From NCBI RefSeq assembly GCF_023284045.1, contig NZ_JAKIKQ010000003.1:372001-436000 (forward strand): 64,000 bases of DNA, read 5' to 3'. A model generated the notes under the pieces. It was not told the DNA's origin and did no database searches. It saw nothing but the letters and a program-made list of their open reading frames with translations. Every line of letters begins with the position of its first letter. Positions within the stretch are counted from its first letter, which is position 1. Origin of the DNA: Shewanella kaireitica (GTDB lineage: Bacteria; Pseudomonadota; Gammaproteobacteria; Enterobacterales; Shewanellaceae). The translations under genes and the position numbers were made by a program. Shown piece by piece: positions 59,101-64,000 of the stretch.

Positions 59101-61269
59101 TTGAGCAGCGAAAGCTTCACTCACGTTAGCCAAGCATTCCTTTGGGCTAAGCTGTTACAGCCAAAGCTTAACGTTACCAATGAAAAGCGTCGCAGCTTTA
59201 TCTCTGTCAGCCGTATCGATGGTGGTTTTGGTTACTTAGACACTAAACAGCTGCAAGATGCTGAGCTAAACCAAGCTGCACTAGCTGGATTAACTAAAAC
59301 ACTGAGCCATGAATGGCCAACGGTTTTTTGCCGCGCGTTAGATATTGCACCGAGTTTAGATGCAACTCATTTAGCCGACGTCATTACTGGTGAGCTGTTC
59401 GATAGCGTGACTAATTTGCCAGAGGTCGGTATTGCTATCGACGCAAGTGGTAACATTGAACGTTCAACATTGGTTGCGGGCAATGCTAGTACTAAGCATG
59501 CAACAGCACAGTTAAATAGCGCAGATAAAATACTGGTGACCGGCGGTGCAAAAGGGGTGACCTTTGAATGTGCCCTAGCACTTGCTAAACGCACTCAATC
59601 GCATTTCATCCTTGCAGGACGTAGTGAATTACAAGCGATTCCTGCTTGGGCTGCAGCTAAACAGATCAGCGAGCTTAAGCCCGCTGCTATTGCACATATT
59701 GTCTCTACAGGCAGCAAGCCAACACCTAAGCAGATAGAAGCATTAGTCTGGACAGTGAAAAGCTCTATCGAGATAAACACTGCTCTTGCAGCGTTTAGCG
59801 AAGTGGGCGCAAGTGCCGAGTATGTCAGCATGGATGTGACCAATACCGCTGCAATTACAGCAGCGTTAAACGGCCGCTCAAATGAGATAACCGGTCTTAT
59901 CCACGGCGCAGGCGTGCTGGCTGATAAGCATATTCAAGACAAAACACTTGAAGAGCTTACCCGGGTTTACGGCACTAAAGTCAATGGACTGAAAGCGCTA
60001 CTTGCCGCACTTGAGCCGAGTAAAGTTAAGCTACTTGCAATGTTCTCCTCGGCAGCAGGTTTTTACGGTAATACCGGGCAGAGCGATTACGCCATGTCTA
60101 ACGACATCCTTAACAAAGCGGCGTTGCAGTTCACTGCCCGTCACCCACAAGCTAAAGTCATGAGCTTTAACTGGGGTCCTTGGGATGGTGGTATGGTTAC
60201 CGATGCACTGAAGAAGATGTTTACTGAGCGCGGTGTCTACGTTATTCCACTTAAAGCAGGAGCAGAACTTTTTGCCACTCAGCTATTAAGCGAAACGGGC
60301 GCACAACTGCTTATTGGTACATCAATGCAAGGTGGAACTGACGCTCAAGAGGCAGCATCTGTAAAAAAGCTTAATGCGGGTGAGGTGCAAAACGCATCAC
60401 GCCCGCTAGCACCAGCATCTCTAACTAGAGTGTTAAACCCTAATGCGCTGGTCTTTATTCAAGACCACCGTATTAGCGGTAATCCAGTGCTACCGACGGT
60501 ATGTGCGATTCAGTGGATGCGTGAGGCGGCGAGTGAAATGCTTGGCGCTCAAGTTAAAGTTATCGACTATAAATTACTCAAAGGGATCATATTTAACAGC
60601 AGTGATGCGCAGGAGATGACGCTTGAATTAACGCCGAGCGGCAACGATCAAATGACTGCATTAATCAGCAGTCATGGCCGTCCGCAGTACAAGGCGACTT
60701 TAGCTCGTAATGACAATGCAGATAATGCACCGTCAAAGAAGTTCAACAGCCTTGGTAAAGCGGTGACAACAGCGGCAGAACTCTATAGCGACGGTACCCT
60801 GTTCCACGGGCCTCGTTTGCAAGGCATACAGCAGGTGTTCAAGTTTGATGATGCGGGTCTCATCGCTCAGTGCCAATTACCACAGGTAAGTGATACTGAC
60901 TGCGGTCAATTTGTTGCAAGCCAACATCTTGGTGGTAGTCAACCATTTGCAGAAGACTTGCTACTGCAAGCGATGCTGGTATGGGCAAGGCTTAAGTACG
61001 GCGCGGCGAGCTTGCCATCAACTATCGGTGAGTTTATCTCGAACAAGCCGCTAGCATTTGGTGATAAGGCTGTACTCGCGCTAGAGGTGGTTAAGACAAG
61101 TGCTCGCTCACTTGAGGCTAACGTTGCGCTTTACCATGAAAATGGTGAATTGAGTGCAATGATGAAAGCGGCGAAAGTCACTATCAGTAAGAACCTCAAT
61201 AGTGCTTTCTTAAATGAAGCCGCCGTGAGTGACAAACAGAAAGCCTTGAGCACTGGAGAGCAGCAATAA
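53113..61269 (+). CDS. pfaA: polyunsaturated fatty acid synthase subunit PfaA
   Basis: 2718-aa multidomain enzyme of EPA-type PUFA synthesis. In order: ketosynthase with active Cys231 (DAACAGS) and EAHGTGT; acyltransferase with GHSFGE (Ser704); a linker with VEK repeats (~residues 997-1034) and a Gln/Ala/Pro-rich part; six ACPs each with LGIDSIKR, serines at 1285, 1393, 1497, 1604, 1714 and 1811; ketoreductase with TGGAKGVT (~2143) and Tyr2326 (SDYAMSN); C-terminal hot-dog DH-like domain (FIQDHRISGNPVLPTV). Start at 53113, one base into the pfaR stop; a longer frame from 53086 is not family-like. No Shine-Dalgarno beyond GGAG at 53102, suiting coupled translation. Confidence 0.97.
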   Translation: MSQTSKPQQSSASEQAQDSQADTRLNKRLKDMPVAIVGMASIFANSRYLNKFWDLISEKIDAITELPATHWQKEDYFDANKSTPDKSYCKRGGFLPDVDFNPMEFGLPPNILELTDSSQLLSLIVAKEVLADANLPEGYDRDKIGITLGVGGGQKISHSLTARLQYPVLKKVFANSGISDEDSEMLIKKFQDQYVHWEENSFPGSLGNVIAGRIANRFDFGGMNCVVDAACAGSLAAMRMALSELVEGRSEMMITGGVCTDNSPSMYMSFSKTPAFTTNETIQPFDIDSKGMMIGEGIGMIALKRLEDAERDGDRIYSVIKGIGSSSDGKFKSIYAPRPEGQAKALNRAYDDAGFAPHTLGLIEAHGTGTAAGDAAEFAGLCSVFSDGNDTKQHIALGSVKSQIGHTKSTAGTAGLIKAALALHHKVLPATINVSQPSPKLDIENSPFYLNTETRPWLPRVDGTPRRAGISSFGFGGTNFHFVLEEYNAEHSREDSEKAKYRQRQVAQSFLVSAANKDALIKELNTLATASSAAEFNLKDAAANYAVRELATDAPRIGLVANSAAELASFIKQALSKLTASDDTQWQLPGGISYRAIAIEGKVAALFAGQGSQYLNMGRDLACYYPEMRQQLVTADKVFAANDKTPLSQTLYPKPVFNKDDVKAQEAVLTNTANAQSAIGAISMGQYALFTAAGFNADMVAGHSFGELSALCAADVISTDDYYKLAFARGDAMATKAKNKDGQDADCGAMFAVIHKAEDLSTLESTIAKFDGVKVANYNAPTQSVIAGPTASTTDAAKALSDLGYKAINLPVSGAFHTELVGHAQAPFAKAIDGAKFTKPSRALYSNASGALYESTGAKVKASFKKHMLQSVRFTAQLEAMFDAGARVFVEFGPKNILQKLVQGTLASKLNELSVISINPSPKGDSDLQLKQAALQLAVAGVQLDNIDPYQADIAAPAKRSPMSLTLNAANHISPATRAKMAKSLATGTVKSATIIEEKIVEKVVEKVVEVEKIVEVPTIIEKEVEKIVEIAVPMSNEHVVSTAPVQNNTVASNASAPSVSVSTDALSQFFAAQQQAAELHQQFLSIPQQYGETFTTLMAEQTKLAGSGVALPESLQRSMEQFHQLQAQTVQSHTQFLEMQAGNNNAALNMLNGTATVITAQPLPAAVQRPQQVVQQVAVSAPAVSAPAVTTPAAAPVVSSAPAPVQHAAATHIEAVAKAAEAAPVVAAPSSAPVVPVSNSAAAAVLSAEKVQATMLEVVAEKTGYPTEMLELEMDMEADLGIDSIKRVEILGTVQDELPTLPELSPEDLAECRTLGEIVSYMNSKLSLKDAEGSKLSTNTAAGAANTVTAEGSLSAQKVQATMMSVVAEKTGYPTEMLELEMDMEADLGIDSIKRVEILGTVQDELPGLPELSPEDLAECRTLGEIVSYMNSKLSTTAAAGAPSESPAPQVATAKTALSAQKVQATMMSVVAEKTGYPTEMLELEMDMEADLGIDSIKRVEILGTVQDELPGLPELNPEDLAECRTLGEIVSYMNSKLSTTAAAGAAGVSSAGAAPQVATAETALSAQKVQATMMSVVADKTGYPTEMLELSMDMEADLGIDSIKRVEILGTVQDELPGLPELNPEDLAECRTLGEIVSYMNSKLADGSKLSTNDAAGASSADSAPQVATAKTALSAQKVQATMMSVVAEKTGYPTEMLELSMDMEADLGIDSIKRVEILGTVQDELPGLPELNPEDLAECRTLGEIVSYMNSKLATIEAAEPAAAQVANGLSAEQVQGTMMSVVAEKTGYPTEMLELSMDMEADLGIDSIKRVEILGTVQDELPGLPELNPEDLAECRTLGEIVAYMNSKLTNVSSAATAVIADAVKSVAETVTSSLELPPHSEVALKKLNAADQIVDCFAADAAIVITDDGHNAGVLAEKLSKQALKVAVIRLPKGAAQSPLSSDVASFQAESLDEAGINAVIAQIEQQLGEISGFIHLQPEADSNNVNDAINLSSESFTHVSQAFLWAKLLQPKLNVTNEKRRSFISVSRIDGGFGYLDTKQLQDAELNQAALAGLTKTLSHEWPTVFCRALDIAPSLDATHLADVITGELFDSVTNLPEVGIAIDASGNIERSTLVAGNASTKHATAQLNSADKILVTGGAKGVTFECALALAKRTQSHFILAGRSELQAIPAWAAAKQISELKPAAIAHIVSTGSKPTPKQIEALVWTVKSSIEINTALAAFSEVGASAEYVSMDVTNTAAITAALNGRSNEITGLIHGAGVLADKHIQDKTLEELTRVYGTKVNGLKALLAALEPSKVKLLAMFSSAAGFYGNTGQSDYAMSNDILNKAALQFTARHPQAKVMSFNWGPWDGGMVTDALKKMFTERGVYVIPLKAGAELFATQLLSETGAQLLIGTSMQGGTDAQEAASVKKLNAGEVQNASRPLAPASLTRVLNPNALVFIQDHRISGNPVLPTVCAIQWMREAASEMLGAQVKVIDYKLLKGIIFNSSDAQEMTLELTPSGNDQMTALISSHGRPQYKATLARNDNADNAPSKKFNSLGKAVTTAAELYSDGTLFHGPRLQGIQQVFKFDDAGLIAQCQLPQVSDTDCGQFVASQHLGGSQPFAEDLLLQAMLVWARLKYGAASLPSTIGEFISNKPLAFGDKAVLALEVVKTSARSLEANVALYHENGELSAMMKAAKVTISKNLNSAFLNEAAVSDKQKALSTGEQQ
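56851..58680 (+). repeat. six tandem acyl carrier protein repeats within pfaA
   Basis: Six repeats with serine spacings of 108, 104, 107, 110 and 97 residues. The ~65-residue ACP cores are almost identical (EKTGYPTEMLEL, MDMEADLGIDSIKR, LAECRTLGEIV), while Ala/Ser/Thr/Pro-rich linkers vary. Repeats 1-3 have LELEMDM, 4-6 LELSMDM; 1-2 have ELSPEDL, 3-6 ELNPEDL, showing stepwise homogenisation. Confidence 0.96.
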
Positions 61270-63509
61270 TGGGCAATTTGACTGCCAGTGCTACTAGCTC
61301 AAGCGATCAGGTTATCAAGAGTGAGATGCCACTGCGCATCGCACTCTTGGTGCTGCCTGCACCGCTAGACTTAAGCGGAAATGTTGAGCAAACATCAGAG
61401 CTTATTTCTGTGCTACTCCCTGAGTTACATAGCTCAAAGTTATTGCAAACATCAGAGCTTGTCTCTGTTCAAGTCGACGACTTTGAAGCAAATTTAACCG
61501 CCACTATCGATGCGATAGAGCATGGCAAAATAGTGCAAATCCACACAGCGACCAGTTCGCTATTAATGATGCATGCACTTAAAGCTGCGCAAAATAGAAT
61601 TCACCCTCATGCGCAGCTTGCGGCGATGCAGATAAGTTCAATCACTCAGTCGGCGTCAACAGTGCTTGCAGACTCATGCATGAAAAATGCATTGTTCCAA
61701 GCCAAGCGTCAGCCTGACAGTGTCAGTAAACGTTTTGATTTGCCACAGCTTAATAGCACGCAACAGTTTGATGCCGTCTGTGAGCTAATCAAAGATCTCG
61801 CCTCTCGGACACATCATAGAGACGCGAGCTCAATTAGCGCTAAACAAGCTGCGAGTCACTACTGGTTTACCGAGCACCATCAAGCACGAGTGATGGCTAT
61901 AAATCTAACTAATACAGTAGAAAGTACTGCAAGCTGTATCAGCTTCATCGTTTCTCAAGGTACAGGCTTTATCGCAGCAAAGTCGATTATCGGTAACAAG
62001 CGATTGCAGTTTATTGTCAGTGCTAATAGTGAAGCAGGATTGCTTAATGAACTTGCGAGACTCAGCTCTAAACTCGAGAGTAAGCAGGCTGCGGCACCTA
62101 GCTCAATACTGACGCTGATGCGCGACAACCTTATCGCTTATGAAAAGCAGCATAGTGATAAAGCAGTAATCAATAAATACGCTATTACCCTGCAGGCAAG
62201 CTCAGTTGAAGCCATGTTACAAGAGCTTAAAGCCATGGTCGACGCTCTGCCTAAGATAATCAGTGAACAAGGTCAGTACCGTACCCCAGCAGGGAGCTAC
62301 TTTACCGCTAACGCTCTAGGCAGCGTCGAGAAAAATGGTTTAGCGTTTGTCTACCCTGGAGTGGGCACAGTCTATAGCGATATGTTCAGCCAGTTGTACC
62401 AGTACTTTCCTTCTCTCTATGCCAAGCTTGAGCGAGAAGGTGATTTAAAGTCGATGTTTCAAGCAGACAGTATCTACCATTTAGACTCAAAAGTTGCGCC
62501 AGCTATGCCCCTTGGCGATCTAGCTATTGCAGGTGTGGGTAGCAGCTACTTGCTGACTCAGTTGCTGGTTAAAGCATTTAATGTCACCCCACGTTTCGCG
62601 CTCGGGTACTCCATGGGCGAAGCATCAATGTGGGCCAGTCTTGGTGTATGGAGCGATCCACACGCCTTAATTGAAAAGACTAAGACGGACCCACTGTTTA
62701 CCAGTGCGATTTCGGGCAAGCTAACGGCGGTTCGTCAAGCTTGGCAGCTTGATAACACCAGCCCTGATATCGTCTGGAACAGCTTTGTGGTCCGCACAGA
62801 TGCAAAAACCATTGAAGCACTCCTGCCTGAGTTTCCACGCGCTTACCTTGCCATAGTTCAAGGCGATACCTGTGTGATTGCAGGTTGTGAAATCCAGTGC
62901 CGCGAATTACTAGCACGAATGAAGAAACGCGGCATTGCTGCCAATAGAGTCACTGCAATGCACACAGCTCCCGCAATGGAAGAACATAGCAATGTAGAGC
63001 AGTTTTACATACAGCCGCTACTCGAATCACTGCCTACTGATATCAAGTTTATCAGTGCCGCCTCTGGTGACAGCACGGTATCAAGCGCAACCGCAGGCCT
63101 AGACAGTCAAGTTATTGCGCGTTCCATTGCCGACACCTTCTGCAACACCTTAGACTTTACTGCGCTTATCCATAACGCTCAAAAGCAAGGCGCGACATTA
63201 TTTGTCGAGCTAGGTGCAGATAGGCAAAACTGCACCCTTATCGACAAAATTGCCAAGCAAGACCGTCAATGTGGCAGTAAGTCTTCAGACTTTCCATGTT
63301 GTACTGTGCCAACAAATGCCAAAGGCGGTGACGATATCACCACTCTGCTCAAGGCATTAGGCCAGCTCATTAGTCATCGAGTTCCACTGTCAGTCACTCC
63401 ACTTATCGATGGATTACATCGTGAAATAGCACTGGCTCATTTAGCCACTAGCGCGAAAAAGGTTGAGAGTGAACAACAGTCAAACCTAACATTACAAGGG
63501 GAAGTCTAA
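61269..63509 (+). CDS. pfaB: PUFA synthase subunit PfaB (acyltransferase)
   Basis: 746 aa. The C-terminal half is an acyltransferase domain with GYSMGE (Ser448); the N-terminal half resembles a degenerate ketosynthase-like region without an active Cys. In EPA/DHA systems PfaB affects which product is released. The ATG overlaps the pfaA stop in TAATG. An imperfect 19-residue internal duplication (TSELISV/TSELVSV at ~61389 and 61446) lies near the N-terminus. Confidence 0.95.
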   Translation: MGNLTASATSSSDQVIKSEMPLRIALLVLPAPLDLSGNVEQTSELISVLLPELHSSKLLQTSELVSVQVDDFEANLTATIDAIEHGKIVQIHTATSSLLMMHALKAAQNRIHPHAQLAAMQISSITQSASTVLADSCMKNALFQAKRQPDSVSKRFDLPQLNSTQQFDAVCELIKDLASRTHHRDASSISAKQAASHYWFTEHHQARVMAINLTNTVESTASCISFIVSQGTGFIAAKSIIGNKRLQFIVSANSEAGLLNELARLSSKLESKQAAAPSSILTLMRDNLIAYEKQHSDKAVINKYAITLQASSVEAMLQELKAMVDALPKIISEQGQYRTPAGSYFTANALGSVEKNGLAFVYPGVGTVYSDMFSQLYQYFPSLYAKLEREGDLKSMFQADSIYHLDSKVAPAMPLGDLAIAGVGSSYLLTQLLVKAFNVTPRFALGYSMGEASMWASLGVWSDPHALIEKTKTDPLFTSAISGKLTAVRQAWQLDNTSPDIVWNSFVVRTDAKTIEALLPEFPRAYLAIVQGDTCVIAGCEIQCRELLARMKKRGIAANRVTAMHTAPAMEEHSNVEQFYIQPLLESLPTDIKFISAASGDSTVSSATAGLDSQVIARSIADTFCNTLDFTALIHNAQKQGATLFVELGADRQNCTLIDKIAKQDRQCGSKSSDFPCCTVPTNAKGGDDITTLLKALGQLISHRVPLSVTPLIDGLHREIALAHLATSAKKVESEQQSNLTLQGEV

Positions 63510-64000
63510 TGTCTTCTTCAGACAGAAATACTAGCTCTAAACAGAGCAAGATTGCCATTGTCGGTTTAGCTACGTTGTACCCAGATGCTAAAAGCCCACA
63601 GCAATTTTGGCAAAACTTACTCGATAAACGAGATTCTCGTAGCACCTTGACCGATAAAAAACTCGGAGCCAATAGCGCCGATTATCAGGGGATACAGGGT
63701 GAGTCTGACCGTTTTTATTGCGATAAAGGCGGTTACATTGAAAACTTCAGCTTTGATCCATCAGGCTATAAGCTGGCAGCAAATAGTCTTGAGAGTTTAG
63801 ACAACAGCTTTCTATGGGCGCTCGATACCAGTCGTAAAGCCTTAGCTGATGCGGGCATAGCCCTCGATAATGATGAGTTGCTTAGTCGTACTGGCGTTAT
63901 TATGGGCGCGCTATCTTTTCCCACTGAGCGCTCCAACGACCTGTTCTTGCCTATTTATCACAGTGCAGTAGAAAAAGCATTGCAAGATAAGCTTGGCAGC
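63509..64000 (+). CDS. pfaC: PUFA synthase subunit PfaC, N-terminal fragment (runs off window)
   Basis: First 164 codons only. The ATG overlaps the pfaB stop (TAATG). After ~15 residues the ketosynthase start appears: KIAIVGLATLYPDAKSPQQF then FWQNLLDKRDS, DRFYCDKGGYIENFSFDPS and the ALADAGI helix. In complete clusters PfaC has two KS-type domains and two FabA-like dehydratases; those are beyond the edge. pfaD should follow. Confidence 0.93.
   Translation, partial: MSSSDRNTSSKQSKIAIVGLATLYPDAKSPQQFWQNLLDKRDSRSTLTDKKLGANSADYQGIQGESDRFYCDKGGYIENFSFDPSGYKLAANSLESLDNSFLWALDTSRKALADAGIALDNDELLSRTGVIMGALSFPTERSNDLFLPIYHSAVEKALQDKLGS

Noticed and set aside
1..64000. CRISPR arrays, tRNA or rRNA genes, prophage
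   Set aside because: Looked for regular short repeats, cloverleaf-like sequences and phage structural genes by eye; none seen.

Overview
The window reads as a piece of a marine gammaproteobacterial chromosome, almost certainly Shewanella. The reasons are the gene order (lpxD-fabZ-lpxA-lpxB-rnhB-dnaE, frr-pyrH-tsf-rpsB divergent from map-glnD-dapD), several small families typical of Shewanella/Vibrio (DUF3549, DUF3301, DUF3718, DUF2789, DUF3192, DUF2310) and an eicosapentaenoic-acid type pfa polyunsaturated fatty acid synthase cluster of the Shewanella type. No rRNA, tRNA, CRISPR array, prophage or intact insertion sequence was seen.

Layout. 1-5.7 kb: start of a response regulator gene, a patatin-like lipase, an SGNH hydrolase, a CPA2 cation/proton antiporter and a GGDEF diguanylate cyclase. 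5.7-25.8 kb: a long minus-strand block of essential genes. In transcription order it runs rpsB, tsf, pyrH, frr, uppS, cdsA, dxr, rseP, bamA, ompH/skp, lpxD, fabZ, lpxA, lpxB, rnhB, dnaE, tilS (translation, nucleotide and isoprenoid precursors, phospholipid and lipid A synthesis, outer-membrane assembly, replication). accA, usually found between dnaE and tilS in related genomes, is missing there. 26-31 kb: map, glnD, dapD and a small secreted DUF3718 protein on the plus strand. 31-36 kb: purU, yqcA, truC, yqcC, then DUF3549 and DUF3301 genes. 36-38.5 kb: an AraC regulator divergent from a short-chain dehydrogenase and a DUF4345 membrane protein, with a large nested palindrome between them.

38.5-40.8 kb has no protein gene. 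Read on the minus strand it contains two tandem CsrB-type small RNAs, dense in GGA motifs displayed in hairpin loops, each ending in an intrinsic terminator and each with a GacA/UvrY-type 18-bp palindrome upstream. In E. coli csrB lies between yqcC and syd; here the pair also lies between yqcC and syd, so synteny supports the call. 40.8-48.7 kb: Mpo1-like and GNAT genes, small conserved proteins, syd, queF, a LysR regulator and a secreted metallo-beta-lactamase-fold alkylsulfatase.

48.8-64 kb: the pfa region. pfaE (phosphopantetheinyl transferase, TTG start) and an EF-G paralogue are on the minus strand. pfaR, pfaA, pfaB and the start of pfaC are on the plus strand, each joined to the next by a TAATG stop/start overlap. 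PfaA carries KS-AT-six ACP-KR-DH-like domains; PfaE is expected to load phosphopantetheine on its ACPs, PfaB adds an acyltransferase and PfaC (truncated by the window edge) further KS and dehydratase domains. PfaR resembles an IS481-family transposase that has lost its catalytic residues, so it looks like a transposase domesticated as a regulator.
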